Source of the DNA: Cryomorphaceae bacterium 1068
Lineage (GTDB): Bacteria; Bacteroidota; Bacteroidia; Flavobacteriales_D; Cryomorphaceae
Length of the DNA stretch: 64,000 nt
Reading direction: 5' to 3'
NCBI GenBank assembly: GCA_027214385.1
Contig: JAPVXR010000012.1
Coordinates: 1 to 64,000, forward strand
The notes under the pieces are model-generated. The model had not been told where the DNA came from. It made no database searches and saw nothing but the letters and a program-made list of their open reading frames with translations. Shown piece by piece: positions 1-9,464 of the stretch (position 1 is the first letter of the stretch; the number at the start of each line of letters is the position of its first letter). The position numbers and the translations under genes are program-made.

Positions 1-108
1 CAAATGAATGCCGTGATTCAATTGCCCGAACTCGCTTCAGGAATTTACACAGTGAATGTTGTGGTAAATGAAGAAAGAGTAGGTGCTAAGAAGCTAGTAG
101 TAAGGTAA
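1..108 (+). CDS. C-terminal end of a T9SS-secreted protein (partial, 5' end outside window)
   Basis: An open frame runs in from the left edge and stops with TAA at 106-108. Its 35 residues have the pattern of the last part of a type A T9SS sorting domain: a leucine-containing strand, a SGIYTV turn, a second strand with VVVNEE, and a final KKLVV plus Arg. Such domains direct cargo through the outer membrane and onto lipopolysaccharide. Nothing of the passenger protein is visible, so its function cannot be given. A strong terminator follows directly, so this is the last gene of its transcript. Confidence 0.75.
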   Translation, partial: QMNAVIQLPELASGIYTVNVVVNEERVGAKKLVVR

Positions 109-130
109 TAGTTTAAACTACCTTCGATTG

Positions 131-163
131 AAACCCGCCGAGATCTCTCGGCGGGTTTTTTTG
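131..163 (+). terminator. Rho-independent terminator after the T9SS cargo gene
   Basis: A perfect 10-bp GC-rich stem (CCCGCCGAGA with TCTCGGCGGG, 134-155) has a tiny loop and is followed by a run of seven T. It lies 25 bp after the stop at 108. It also faces the DUF6702 gene that ends at 208 on the other strand. Confidence 0.92.
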
Positions 164-207
164 TATAAAGACATAATAATCAATGTCATCAACGGAAACC
201 AGTCAAG

Positions 208-681
208 TCAGGGTGACTTTTGGAAGATAGCTATGGTTTTTTCAGAAGAAATAAGACCGCTCTGATTTTCATTACCATACTTGAAATGAACAATATGCGA
301 TTGATCGGAGAATACGGACATCAGGATTTCATTCTGCACATGAATTTCCTCTCGCATTTGGGTCTTATCACTTTCCAGATAGATCCAAGTCACATCGTAT
401 TCTCTCTCGCTACCAATGTATTTTAAGTCAACTCTATCTGCTGCCGAGATGCTGAAGTGTTGATCAACATAAACCGAAATAAGGCTATCGGATAAATCAG
501 TAGAGCTCGAGTCAAATAGATCAATACTTAGATCGGAGAATTCCTCAAGCCCTTTTTCTAAGTCGTCAGTAAAGAGCTTTAAACTAACTTGATAGCTTTC
601 AGAATCTGAGTTGTAATTAATATCGGTTAAACCTACATGAAAAGGATGTAGCATAAACCAAAGGAGTAAAGATGATATCAT
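208..681 (-). CDS. DUF6702 family protein
   Basis: A 157-aa protein with a hydrophobic N-terminus, followed at once by HPFHVGLTDI, the typical opening of the Bacteroidota DUF6702 family. The rest is predicted beta-rich and acidic. The ATG at 681 is preferred; an in-frame TTG nine bases upstream (690) would add three residues. The family is exported and its role is not established. In related genomes it is often found beside HupE/UreJ-like and M1 peptidase genes, and exactly these two genes follow here, divergently transcribed from 853 on. The shared upstream region 682-852 should hold both promoters, but I cannot assign boxes with confidence. Confidence 0.72.
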   Translation of the reverse strand: MISSLLLWFMLHPFHVGLTDINYNSDSESYQVSLKLFTDDLEKGLEEFSDLSIDLFDSSSTDLSDSLISVYVDQHFSISAADRVDLKYIGSEREYDVTWIYLESDKTQMREEIHVQNEILMSVFSDQSHIVHFKYGNENQSGLISSEKTIAIFQKSP

Positions 682-852
682 AGCCGACAAAGGTAGTTCT
701 ATCTCTATTACCTCTGTTTAGTATTCGTTTGACTTACAGTGAGGTTAAAAAATGTTCTTTTCCTTTCAACTATTGGAACGGTATAACTTCCCGGGTCGTG
801 GTATAAATAGGAAAGGAAGTTTTAAATATTTGCTACTTCAATTTAGCTTATC

Positions 853-1428
853 ATGTTCAGCACCTATTTCGAGCTCGGAGTCCGACATATTGCAGATATT
901 AACGCTTACGATCACATGGTGTTTTTACTTGCATTAATAGCAGTTTATCAGTTGATAGATCTTAAGAAAATTGTGTTACTGGTAACGGCGTTTACCATAG
1001 GACATAGTATTACTTTGGTCTTAGCCACTTTGGATCTTATTAACGTAGAATCTAAGTATATCGAATTCTTAATTCCAATTACCATTCTGATCACGGCAAT
1101 TACAAACCTGATTCAAGGAAGAAGTGCCGGCAAGGGAGCGATGGGGTGGAAATATTTCTTGGCGACATTTTTTGGTCTTATCCACGGGATGGGCTTCAGC
1201 AATTATCTTCAGGCAATTCTTTCCAAGCAGCAAGATCTATTCATTCCAATGCTCGGTTTCAATTTAGGCGTTGAGTTAGGTCAGTTGATAATAGTCTTGG
1301 TCATTCTGATTATCGGAACCTTGAGTTTTCAAGTTTTCAGGTTTAAACATAGAGACTGGATCTTGGTTATATCAGGTGCCTGTGCTGGTGCTGCACTAAT
1401 ACTAGCAAAGGATACTGTCTTTTGGTAA
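853..1428 (+). CDS. HupE/UreJ family membrane protein
   Basis: A 191-aa polytopic inner-membrane protein with about six hydrophobic segments. It carries the family signatures GVRHI near the start, TIGHSITL around residue 50, and GLIHGMGFS around residue 113. HupE/UreJ proteins are putative nickel or other divalent-metal carriers, or accessory factors. In Bacteroidota this short form normally sits away from hydrogenase and urease genes, beside a DUF6702 gene and an M1 peptidase gene, as here. Its metal substrate is therefore not known. The stop at 1428 lies 23 bp before the peptidase start at 1452, so the two genes are probably co-transcribed. Confidence 0.75.
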   Translation: MFSTYFELGVRHIADINAYDHMVFLLALIAVYQLIDLKKIVLLVTAFTIGHSITLVLATLDLINVESKYIEFLIPITILITAITNLIQGRSAGKGAMGWKYFLATFFGLIHGMGFSNYLQAILSKQQDLFIPMLGFNLGVELGQLIIVLVILIIGTLSFQVFRFKHRDWILVISGACAGAALILAKDTVFW

Positions 1429-1451
1429 ATTCGCACTTTTTTGTAAAGCCT

Positions 1452-3743
1452 ATGAAATATATACTGACGACCATTATGGTCTCTGTTGCTTGCATTGTTT
1501 TTTCGCAAGGAAACTCCAATCCGAACAAGTTCAAGCAATTATACGATGAACTACCAACACCAAATGTCTATCGAACTGCTTCAGGTGCTCCGGGACATCA
1601 ATATTGGCAACAACGAGCTGACTATGATATAGAAGTGAGACTAGATGAGGACAATCAAGTATTATACGGTGAAGAGACGATCACTTACTTAAACAATTCT
1701 CCTGATGCCTTAGATTATTTGTGGATTCAGCTTGACCAAAACAGAAGATCGCTGGACAGCGATAGCTATAAAGTGCGTCAAAGTAAATTGAAAGATCAAT
1801 ACTCCTTAAAAAGCTTTCAGAATCTCTCTCCTTGGTTTGATGGAGGCTTTAAGATCGAGTATGTACAGGATACCAAAGGAAATCCATTGCCGTATGCTAT
1901 CAATCAGACGATGATGCGGATTGACCTCCCTGAGCCGCTCGTACCAAATGGCGGTATTAGCTTTAAAATCAAGTGGCATTACAATCTTAATGATCGACTG
2001 AAGATCGGTGGCCGTTCCGGATACGAATATTTTGAAGAAGAGAACAATTCGATTTATACAATTGCCCAGTTTTATCCTAGAATGGCTGTTTATTCGGATA
2101 ATGAGGGTTGGCAAAACAAACAGTTTCTTGGTAGTGGAGAGTTTGCCGTTCCTTTCGGAAATTATGATGTAAAAATCACCGTTCCTGCTGACCATACCGT
2201 TGCATCTACAGGAGAAATTCAAAATGCCAAGGAAGTCTTGGAATCGAAACACCTTGATAGATTTGAGAAAGCCAAAACTGCCGATCAGCCTGTTGAGATT
2301 GTAACTCAAAACGAAGCAAAGGAAATAGAGAAAGGCCGTTCAAAAGAATTGAAAATATGGCATTTCAAAGCAGAGAATGTGCGCGATTTTGGATGGGCTT
2401 CTTCCAGGAAGTTTATATGGGATGCGCAGGGAGTTCAGCTAAATGATCGAACCGTGATGGCAATGAGCTATTATCCGAATGAAGCCAATCCCGTTTGGGG
2501 TCTTTATTCAACTAAGGCCGTAAAGCACACTGTTGAGACTTATAGCAAGTACACATTCGATTACCCTTATCCGGTGGCAATTTCAGTTAATGCGGCTAGC
2601 ATCGGAATGGAATATCCAATGATTTGCTTTAATTACGGAAGGTGTGAGCCTGACGGCACATATACCGAAAGAACCAAATATGGTGTGATCTCAGTTATTA
2701 TTCATGAAGTCGGTCACAACTGGTTTCCAATGATTATAAATTCTGATGAGCGCCAATGGACTTGGATGGATGAAGGTTTGAATACTTACTTACAGTATCT
2801 CACCGAGCAAGAGTTTCAAAGGAATTATCCAAGTAGGAGGGGTGAACCCAGAAAAATTGTTGACTATATGAAAGGCGATAAGACTACTATCAGTCCTATC
2901 ATGACCAATAGTGAGTCGGTGCACCAATTGGGGAACAATGCCTACGGTAAGCCTGCCACAGCGCTAAATATACTGCGTGAAACGGTAGTAGGGCGCGAGC
3001 AGTTTGATTTTGCATTTAAGACTTATGCAAACAGATGGAAATTTAAGCATCCATCTCCGGCTGACTTCTTCCGTACAATTGAAGATGCCACTGCGGTGGA
3101 TCTCGACTGGTTCTGGCGAGGATGGTTTTTCACCACCGACAACGTAGACATCGGAATCGATTATGTGAAGTACGCTACAATGAAAAGCTTCGAGCCGGGT
3201 GGAGAGAAACTAGGAGATCAGGCATTGAAAGATAGTGAGCCCGAAAGCATATCAAGTATGCGTAATCTTGATCAGATCAAAGAAACGTATGCTGATAGAG
3301 ACTCCACGCTGAAAGATTTTTACTACGACTACGATGAAAATGCCTTAACGGAAGCAGATCGCGTGGCATTCGATAAAATGACGGAAAATCTTTCTGAAGA
3401 AGAAAAAGCCCTCTTTAAGGATGATCGTCATTATTATGAAATATCATTTACAAATCATGGAGGACTTGTGATGCCCTTGATTGTTGAGTTTACTTTCGCA
3501 AGCGGAGAAAAGAAAATTGAGCACATCCCTGCTGAGATCTGGAGGAAGGGTGACCAAACGGTGACCAAGGTATTTGTCATGGATGAGAAAGCCACCAATG
3601 TGGTTCTTGATCCTTATTTGCAGACTGCCGACGTAGATTTGAATAATAATTCTTGGCCGGCGGTAGAAGTACCAACGAGGTTTGAACTCTACAAAGAGAA
3701 GGAGAGGGCGTCGAGGCCTAATCCGATGCAGAGTGCAAATTGA
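1452..3743 (+). CDS. M1 family zinc metallopeptidase, exported
   Basis: A 763-aa gluzincin aminopeptidase-like enzyme. The ATG at 1452 gives a clean signal peptide (MKYILTTIM...FSQG); a start 30 bases upstream would put a charged tail before it and overlap hupE. The zinc site HEVGH (418-422) is followed 18 residues later by the third ligand Glu441 in WMDEGLN. The substrate-anchoring loop reads GMEY (385-388) rather than the GAMEN of classical aminopeptidase N, as is common in the large Bacteroidota M1 proteins. The N-terminal half is the usual beta-sandwich with an inserted AQFYPRMAVY segment. It probably trims peptides in the periplasm. No T9SS domain is present. Confidence 0.88.
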   Translation: MKYILTTIMVSVACIVFSQGNSNPNKFKQLYDELPTPNVYRTASGAPGHQYWQQRADYDIEVRLDEDNQVLYGEETITYLNNSPDALDYLWIQLDQNRRSLDSDSYKVRQSKLKDQYSLKSFQNLSPWFDGGFKIEYVQDTKGNPLPYAINQTMMRIDLPEPLVPNGGISFKIKWHYNLNDRLKIGGRSGYEYFEEENNSIYTIAQFYPRMAVYSDNEGWQNKQFLGSGEFAVPFGNYDVKITVPADHTVASTGEIQNAKEVLESKHLDRFEKAKTADQPVEIVTQNEAKEIEKGRSKELKIWHFKAENVRDFGWASSRKFIWDAQGVQLNDRTVMAMSYYPNEANPVWGLYSTKAVKHTVETYSKYTFDYPYPVAISVNAASIGMEYPMICFNYGRCEPDGTYTERTKYGVISVIIHEVGHNWFPMIINSDERQWTWMDEGLNTYLQYLTEQEFQRNYPSRRGEPRKIVDYMKGDKTTISPIMTNSESVHQLGNNAYGKPATALNILRETVVGREQFDFAFKTYANRWKFKHPSPADFFRTIEDATAVDLDWFWRGWFFTTDNVDIGIDYVKYATMKSFEPGGEKLGDQALKDSEPESISSMRNLDQIKETYADRDSTLKDFYYDYDENALTEADRVAFDKMTENLSEEEKALFKDDRHYYEISFTNHGGLVMPLIVEFTFASGEKKIEHIPAEIWRKGDQTVTKVFVMDEKATNVVLDPYLQTADVDLNNNSWPAVEVPTRFELYKEKERASRPNPMQSAN

Positions 3744-3785
3744 TTTCCGTGGATTGAAGCCGGGCGTTTCCTGAATTTTGACATG

Positions 3786-3823
3786 AAAAAAGAGACTGCT
3801 TCATCAGAAGCAGTCTCTTTTTT
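3786..3823. terminator. Bidirectional terminator between M1 peptidase and GAPDH
   Basis: Stem GAGACTGCTTC (3792-3802) pairs with GAAGCAGTCTC (3807-3817) around a 4-nt loop. A-rich sequence lies on the left and six T on the right, so it can end transcription from both convergent genes. Confidence 0.9.
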
Positions 3824-3856
3824 ATTTTCTTGATACTTAATACTTAATACTAACTA

Positions 3857-5326
3857 CTAGTAATAGTGCTTCCTTCTCACCTTCGCCACATACTTGGCCA
3901 AGCGAATCACCTGTTTTGTATATCCGTATTCATTGTCATACCAAACATAAAGAACCACGTTCTTTTTGTCGGGATGCACTAGAGTAGCTCTGCTGTCATA
4001 TACCGAGCAGCAAGTATCTCCTACGATATCACTGGATACCAATTCAGGTTCAATACTGTAATGGATTTGGTTTACCAGGTCTCCTTTTAAGGCGGCCTTT
4101 TTGACCAAAGCGTTTACTTCCTCTACGGAGGTTTCCTTGTGAAGAGAAAGGTTCATTATGGCCAAAGAACCGTTTGGAACCGGAACTCGAACGGCATTTG
4201 CGGTAAGCTTATCTTTCAACTCGGGAATGACCTTCGTTACGGCAGCACCTGCTCCTGTTTCCGTAATCACCATATTCAGAGCTGCAGATCGGCCTCTTCT
4301 TTCTTTCTTGTGGAAGTTGTCAAGAAGGTTTTGATCGTTTGTGTAAGCATGAACCGTTTCGATGTGACCTTTGTCAATTCCGTACTCTTTCTGGATCACG
4401 CTTAGCACCGTACTAATTGCATTTGTCGTACAAGATGCAGCAGAATAGATGTTCTCGTGATCCAAATCCAGTGTTTGGTGATTGATACCGTAAACAATAT
4501 TCGGAATCCCTTTACCAGGTGCGGTTAAGATAACCTTGGCAATTCCTTTACTCTTTAAGTGCAAGGACAGAGCATCACGATCACGGAAAGCTCCTGTATT
4601 GTCCAAGACAATAGCGTCAGAAATACCGTAATCCTCATAGTTTACTTGATCAGGCCCGGGAGCTTGAATCATCTTAACGATTTGACCGTTAATGATAATA
4701 GCTTGTCTTTTAAGGTCGGGAACAACCGTGCCTGAGAATGGGCCATGAACGGAATCCAATCGAAGCAAATCGGCTCTTTTGATAATTTCTTCGTCCGTTA
4801 CCTTTCGGGTAACGATTGCCTTCAAGCGCAATTGCTGGCCTTTACCGAATTGTTGGATCAACTCTCGGGCTGCCAAGCGGCCAATACGGCCAAAACCGTA
4901 CAATACGACATCTCGAGGACCTCTCCCAGACTCGTCGAAAGAAGTGAACCCTTCAAGCTTAGAGCTGAGAAACGATTCGATCGAGTCGTAGTCGTTCTTT
5001 ACTTCCATCCATTCGGCTGTGAGTAATCCCACGTCGATTTTTGATGGAGCCAAGTCCATTTTTACAAGGGCCTCGGCTACTGCAGTAGTCTCGTGAACGG
5101 AAATTGGTTTTCCTACCACGTCTGCGGCATATTTATGAAGTAGCAATACTTCACTCACGCTGGTGTCTACCAGGTGGTTTCTAAAAAGAACAAGCTCCAC
5201 GGAATTATCGTAGAGCAAGTTACCAACGGCATTGATCAATTTGACCGTAGCCTTTTTTTTACTGATCCAGGAATCGAGCTCCTCATTATAGGTAGCTCTC
5301 CCTGCACTCAATAGGTCAGTGGACAT
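3857..5326 (-). CDS. gap: Glyceraldehyde-3-phosphate dehydrogenase, long Bacteroidota form
   Basis: A 489-aa protein whose C-terminal 350 residues are a normal GAPDH. The NAD-binding GFGRIGR is at 144-150, the catalytic Cys299 is in SCTTN, and the assisting His326 is in VHAYTND. It converts glyceraldehyde 3-phosphate, phosphate and NAD(P)+ to 1,3-bisphosphoglycerate. The first 135 residues are an extra helical domain not found in the usual 335-aa enzyme; this long form is known in many Flavobacteriia and may serve a different flux direction or cofactor. The gene follows the sigma factor gene by 42 bp on the same strand, so read-through co-expression is possible. Confidence 0.93.
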   Translation of the reverse strand: MSTDLLSAGRATYNEELDSWISKKKATVKLINAVGNLLYDNSVELVLFRNHLVDTSVSEVLLLHKYAADVVGKPISVHETTAVAEALVKMDLAPSKIDVGLLTAEWMEVKNDYDSIESFLSSKLEGFTSFDESGRGPRDVVLYGFGRIGRLAARELIQQFGKGQQLRLKAIVTRKVTDEEIIKRADLLRLDSVHGPFSGTVVPDLKRQAIIINGQIVKMIQAPGPDQVNYEDYGISDAIVLDNTGAFRDRDALSLHLKSKGIAKVILTAPGKGIPNIVYGINHQTLDLDHENIYSAASCTTNAISTVLSVIQKEYGIDKGHIETVHAYTNDQNLLDNFHKKERRGRSAALNMVITETGAGAAVTKVIPELKDKLTANAVRVPVPNGSLAIMNLSLHKETSVEEVNALVKKAALKGDLVNQIHYSIEPELVSSDIVGDTCCSVYDSRATLVHPDKKNVVLYVWYDNEYGYTKQVIRLAKYVAKVRRKHYY

Positions 5327-5368
5327 TTTGTTTGTAGGTGGTTATGTTGATGGTGTAATTGAATTCAA

Positions 5369-6232
5369 TTATCCCAAGTAAGCCTTCAAGTGCTTACTTC
5401 TAGAAGAGTGACGTAGTCTTCTGATCGCTTTTTCCTTGATTTGTCTCACACGTTCTCGTGTCAAGCCAAATCGGTCACCAATCTCCTCTAAAGTCAATCC
5501 ATGCTTCATTCCGATTCCATAGAACAGGCGAATCACTTCTCTTTCTTTTTCAGTCAGAGTAGAAAGTGATCGCTCTATTTCTTGAACCAATGATTCATTC
5601 AGTAGACCAAAATCAGCAGTAGGAGAGTCGCTGTTTACCATTACGTCGAGCAACGAAGAGCTGTCATCCTCTGTAAACGGTGCATCAACAGACACGTGTC
5701 TACCACTCACTTTAAGCGAGTCGGCAACTTTCTCTGCAGGAATGTCAAGGGCCGTAGCGATTTCTTCGACCGTTGGAGGTCTGTCGTATTCTTGCTCCAG
5801 CTTGGCGAACATCTTGTTGATTTTGTTCAAACTTCCCACTTGATTCAGTGGCAGACGAACAATACGAGATTGTTCAGCTAGTGCTTGCAGAATCGACTGT
5901 CGAATCCACCATACGGCGTATGAAATGAATTTAAATCCTCTAGTTTCGTCAAATCGCTGGGCTGCTTTGATCAGTCCAAGATTTCCTTCGTTGATCAAAT
6001 CAGGAAGTGAAAGCCCTTGGTTCTGATATTGCTTAGATACTGACACCACAAAACGTAAGTTTGCGCGTGTGAGCTTCTCTAATGCAAGCTGATCACCTTT
6101 TTTGATTCTCTGCGCGAGCTCTACTTCTTCCTCAGCTGTAATGAGGTCTTCACGTCCAATTTCCTGAAGGTACTTATCCAGTGATTGACTCTCGCGATTC
6201 GTTATGCTTTTGGTGATTTTAAGCTGTCTCAT
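5369..6232 (-). CDS. rpoD: Primary sigma factor, RpoD/SigA type
   Basis: A 287-aa sigma-70 protein without the long region 1.1 of proteobacterial RpoD, which is the standard length in Bacteroidota. Region 1.2 begins at about residue 16 (LDKYLQEIG). Region 2 contains [17 protein letters not shown] (79-95) and the -10-recognising YAVWWIRQ (105-112). Region 3 contains RPPTVEEIA (151-159). Region 4.2 is a complete helix-turn-helix, [20 protein letters not shown] (250-269). It directs core RNA polymerase to TTTG/TAnnTTTG promoters. The ATG at 6232 fits the usual [11 protein letters not shown] opening. It lies downstream of a terminator that ends the protease transcript, so it has its own promoter. 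Confidence 0.95.
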   Translation of the reverse strand: MRQLKITKSITNRESQSLDKYLQEIGREDLITAEEEVELAQRIKKGDQLALEKLTRANLRFVVSVSKQYQNQGLSLPDLINEGNLGLIKAAQRFDETRGFKFISYAVWWIRQSILQALAEQSRIVRLPLNQVGSLNKINKMFAKLEQEYDRPPTVEEIATALDIPAEKVADSLKVSGRHVSVDAPFTEDDSSSLLDVMVNSDSPTADFGLLNESLVQEIERSLSTLTEKEREVIRLFYGIGMKHGLTLEEIGDRFGLTRERVRQIKEKAIRRLRHSSRSKHLKAYLG

Positions 6233-6346
6233 GTATCTTTTGCGTTAAAGTTGTTAAAATCGGACGTGGAAAATAAGCCGCAAAGATAGACCAATGCTTC
6301 CTAATTCCAAATCTCTTGTAATTCGTGTCGTTTTTCAAAAAGTATA

Positions 6347-6380
6347 AAAGCGACCCTTGCTCGTTTGCAGGGGTCGCTTT
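6347..6380 (-). terminator. Terminator of the DegP gene
   Basis: AAAGCGACCC (6347-6356) and GGGTCGCTTT (6371-6380) form a perfect 10-bp stem with a 14-nt loop. Read on the minus strand it is followed by a T-rich stretch, and it lies 106 bp beyond the protease stop codon at 6487, before the sigma factor gene. Confidence 0.8.
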
Positions 6381-6486
6381 ATTAAATTCAAAATAATTTC
6401 GAGATATCGATGGAATTGAGATGAATCGATGTTTACGGTTTCTGATGAGTATCTCGCAGGTTTTATCTTGAATCTTAAATTTATAG

Positions 6487-7935
6487 TTAAATACCAAAGC
6501 CATAATAGTCAGGCATCCCGTTTTGATGAAACCCTTCCACCAAAACCCCGCCACTTTTTGAGTGAAGGATGCGTTTTACGTCTTCAGGACTGTCAACGGG
6601 CTGTTTGTCAATATGTGTGATGACAAATCCTTTTTCAACACCCGCTTTCCTGAATTTTCCTTCCTCAATATCCGTTATTCTGACACCATTTACAACTTTG
6701 AGTGATGATTTTTCTTCTGAACTAAGTTCCTCAAATTTGGCTCCAAAGATCATATTGAGTTCTTCCTCAGTACGTTTCTTGAGTTCAGTTTTTCCGTAGC
6801 GATCGCGCAATAAAACTTCTAAAGAACGCTTCTGATTTTCGCGAAGTATGCTCACTGATATTCTATCTCCAGGTCGGTATTTTCCAACTTGTTCTTGAAG
6901 CTCTGTCACACTCTTAACCGGAAAGTCCTCTACTGAGACAATGATGTCTCCTTCCGAAATACCCGCTTGCTCAGCGGCTCCACCTTCTAGAAGACCTCTC
7001 ACATAAGCACCTTCGCTTACCTCAAGCCCTTGATTCATCATTAGTTCAGGATCAATGTTGCTAATGCTTACTCCAATGTATGCACGCTGCACCTTACCAA
7101 ACTCCAGGAGATCTGCTGTTACCTTTTTAACGATGCTCACAGGAACAGCGAAGCTATACCCACTGTAAGATCCAGTTCTTGAAGCGATAGCTGTGTTAAT
7201 TCCAATCAACTCTCCACGACCATTAACCAGAGCTCCTCCACTATTACCGGGGTTTACAGCGGCATCAGTTTGAATAAAAGATTCGAGTGGGAAAGTCTCT
7301 GAGTTGGGGTCATAATCCAATATGTTGATGTTCCTTGCTTTAGCACTTACGATTCCTGCAGTTACCGTTGAGGTTAAATTGAAAGGATTTCCAACTGCCA
7401 GCACCCATTCGCCGATTTGCAATGCATCGCTATCTCCAAGAGTGATTGAGGGCATTCCGTCAGCTTTGATTTTGAGAAGGGCTATATCCGTCCCCGGATC
7501 TCGGCCCACTAAGGTAGCCTCAAAGGTGCGGTTGTCATTTGTGGTAATTTCAATTGTTTCGGCATTTTCAATCACGTGATTATTTGTAACGATAAATCCG
7601 TCATCACTTATAATCACGCCCGACCCTGAAGATCTTTGTTGTTTTGAAGAATATGGATCGCCACCAAAATAGCGGCTCCATGGATTATAGTATTGTTGAG
7701 CTACAGAGACAGTTTTCACGTGAACTACAGCGTCTAATGATCTGTTAGACGCTTCCACAAAGTCGATGCTTTCTAAAGGCATGGAAGGGGAAGATGTGTA
7801 GTTGGTGAGTTTGAACTCTGTCTTTGGTTCAACTTGGTTGGGCAGATTACCACCCTCAAAAAAAGTAACGTAGGTTCCGAGTGCCACGAAACCTCCGAAC
7901 AATGCTACTACTGCTGTTTTGATCAATTGTTTCAT
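6487..7935 (-). CDS. degP: Do/HtrA family periplasmic serine protease
   Basis: A 482-aa exported trypsin-like protease with two PDZ domains. The triad is His120 (TNNHVIENA), Asp150 (GTDIALLK) and Ser232 (GNSGGAL). PDZ1 covers about residues 270-365 and PDZ2 the last 100 residues. The ATG at 7935 directly precedes a membrane-targeting segment; a TTG at 7959 is less likely because it adds eight polar residues in front. Do proteases degrade or refold misfolded envelope proteins. A Gln-rich and Tyr-rich loop after residue 80 corresponds to the LA loop. The gene stands alone between a terminator and a divergent dapF gene. Confidence 0.92.
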   Translation of the reverse strand: MKQLIKTAVVALFGGFVALGTYVTFFEGGNLPNQVEPKTEFKLTNYTSSPSMPLESIDFVEASNRSLDAVVHVKTVSVAQQYYNPWSRYFGGDPYSSKQQRSSGSGVIISDDGFIVTNNHVIENAETIEITTNDNRTFEATLVGRDPGTDIALLKIKADGMPSITLGDSDALQIGEWVLAVGNPFNLTSTVTAGIVSAKARNINILDYDPNSETFPLESFIQTDAAVNPGNSGGALVNGRGELIGINTAIASRTGSYSGYSFAVPVSIVKKVTADLLEFGKVQRAYIGVSISNIDPELMMNQGLEVSEGAYVRGLLEGGAAEQAGISEGDIIVSVEDFPVKSVTELQEQVGKYRPGDRISVSILRENQKRSLEVLLRDRYGKTELKKRTEEELNMIFGAKFEELSSEEKSSLKVVNGVRITDIEEGKFRKAGVEKGFVITHIDKQPVDSPEDVKRILHSKSGGVLVEGFHQNGMPDYYGFGI

Positions 7936-8148
7936 GAGTTTTTTTGAGTGATTTGACAATATAAACAGTCAAAAGGCCTGATTTCTTTTGTCTGTTTTGT
8001 TAATTCGTGTTAAGCTACATCCTTGAACGCATGCACTCTACGGGCAATTTGTATGCCAAAGGATTGAAACTGACAATTTGTGAATTTTGTGTGGGTCAAT
8101 CTGCCATGATTTCCTTTTCTCCGAGCAAGCGTGATTGCAATTAACTGC

Positions 8149-8156
8149 TACTTTTG
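8149..8156 (+). promoter_or_regulatory. Candidate -7 box for dapF
   Basis: TACTTTTG matches the Bacteroidota TAnnTTTG -7 element and lies 11 bp before the dapF ATG, which would give a very short leader. The -33 TTTG element is not clear, so this stays tentative. Confidence 0.35.
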
Positions 8157-8167
8157 TCAGTCCAGAT

Positions 8168-8953
8168 ATGACCATTCCTTTTGTAAAGTACAGTGGAACA
8201 GGAAACGACTTTATCGTAGTAGATGATCGATGCCGCAATTTTCCTGAACATGATACCAAGCTCATACAAGCTATGTGCGATCGCCATTTTGGTATAGGTT
8301 CGGATGGGTTGATGCTATTGCGGGAGCATGATGAATTCGACTTCGAAATGATCTTTTTTAATCCCGATGCAACTCAAAGCTTATGTGGAAATGGCAGTAG
8401 ATGCTCAGTTCACTTTGCAAAGGAACTGGGACTGGCATCCGAATCGGGAACTTTTATTACAACTGACGGGGTACACGAATACTCTATTCCCCGGAATGAC
8501 GAAGTAGAGATTAGTATGCATGGCGTAGGATCGGTTCAAATTGTGAAAGGGATGGATTTCTTGAATACGGGTTCTCCGCATCTTCTCATCAGCAAAGAGA
8601 ACCTTGATTCAATCGATTTAATGAAAGAAGGCAGACAGTGGAGATACGACGATAGCTTCGCTGACACAGGAGGAACGAATGTGAATTTCATTCAGGAAAT
8701 TGATGCTGATACAGTTCGTGTTCGCACCTATGAAAGAGGTGTAGAATCGGAAACCCTGAGCTGCGGAACAGGCGTAACAGCCGTGGCATTGGCAAAAAAG
8801 AAGAATCAAAACGGAAAACATCAGGTTATAGTGAATACTGAGGGGGGAGTTCTACGCGTTACGTTTGTTCGAAATGAAAATGGATTTTCAGACATCATGC
8901 TGAGCGGCCCTGTACTTAAAATCTTTGAAGGAGTTTACCATGTTGGAAAATGA
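8168..8953 (+). CDS. dapF: Diaminopimelate epimerase
   Basis: A 261-aa enzyme that interconverts LL- and meso-diaminopimelate, the precursor of peptidoglycan cross-links and of lysine. The two catalytic cysteines are present: Cys73 in LCGNGSRC and Cys199 in SETLSCGTG. The opening KYSGTGNDF is the family start, which supports the ATG at 8168 over an upstream in-frame start at 8135. The length is normal. The 3' end overlaps the next gene by 14 bp, so dapF leads an operon with a GNAT enzyme and mltG. Together with mltG it makes a cell-wall theme for this operon. Confidence 0.95.
   Translation: MTIPFVKYSGTGNDFIVVDDRCRNFPEHDTKLIQAMCDRHFGIGSDGLMLLREHDEFDFEMIFFNPDATQSLCGNGSRCSVHFAKELGLASESGTFITTDGVHEYSIPRNDEVEISMHGVGSVQIVKGMDFLNTGSPHLLISKENLDSIDLMKEGRQWRYDDSFADTGGTNVNFIQEIDADTVRVRTYERGVESETLSCGTGVTAVALAKKKNQNGKHQVIVNTEGGVLRVTFVRNENGFSDIMLSGPVLKIFEGVYHVGK
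8927..8933 (+). promoter_or_regulatory. Shine-Dalgarno site that sets the GNAT start
   Basis: GAAGGAG lies inside the end of dapF, 6 nt before the ATG at 8940. Strong Shine-Dalgarno sites are rare in this genome. This one favours 8940 over the in-frame start at 8925, which lies just ahead of it. Confidence 0.6.
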
Positions 8954-9464
8954 GCGAATAAGGCTGCGTGCCCTCGAAATTACCGATGTGGATAAGCTCT
9001 TCATTTGGGAAAACAACCGTGCAAACTGGAGAGTTTCTCAGACTGTCACACCTTATTCACGGCATATTCTGATTGATTACGTGAATTCAATATCAGACGT
9101 TTTCACCGATAAGCAACTCAGGCTGATCATTGAACAGAAAGACTCTGATCTACCTATTGGGACAGTAGATGTTTTCGATTGTGATTTTAAAAACAAACGT
9201 GCCGGTATCGGAATCTTGGTAGCTGAACCAGAGAAAAGGGGAAAGGGTTTCGCTTCGGAAGTGATGGAAATCATCTTGCCATATTGTTTTCAAACCCTCT
9301 CGATGCATCAGGTTTACTGCAGTATTCTGACCGACAATACTGAAAGCATAAAACTTTTCAAGAAATATGGGTTTGAAGAAGTGGGAGTAAAGAAGGATTG
9401 GACTTTTTACCAGGGGAAATTCTACGATGAAATATTGATGCAGAAATTCAGAAGCAATGGCTAA
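8940..9464 (+). CDS. GNAT family N-acetyltransferase
   Basis: A 174-aa acetyl-CoA-dependent acetyltransferase of the RimJ/SpeG-like type. The opening LENERIRLRALEITD is characteristic, and the acetyl-CoA pyrophosphate loop is represented by PEKRGKGFASEV at about residues 96-107. The end has the family's VGVKKDWTFYQGKFYDE pattern, seen in spermidine and amino-sugar acetyltransferases. The acceptor cannot be told from sequence. The gene overlaps dapF by 14 bp and mltG by 8 bp, so all three are translated from one message. Confidence 0.85.
   Translation: MLENERIRLRALEITDVDKLFIWENNRANWRVSQTVTPYSRHILIDYVNSISDVFTDKQLRLIIEQKDSDLPIGTVDVFDCDFKNKRAGIGILVAEPEKRGKGFASEVMEIILPYCFQTLSMHQVYCSILTDNTESIKLFKKYGFEEVGVKKDWTFYQGKFYDEILMQKFRSNG

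Noticed and set aside
1806-2309. 167-codon antisense frame within the M1 peptidase gene
   Set aside because: Shadow of the coding sequence without any domain.
6219-6554. 111-codon minus-strand frame between degP and rpoD
   Set aside because: It runs through the terminator hairpin and overlaps the ends of two established genes in another frame.
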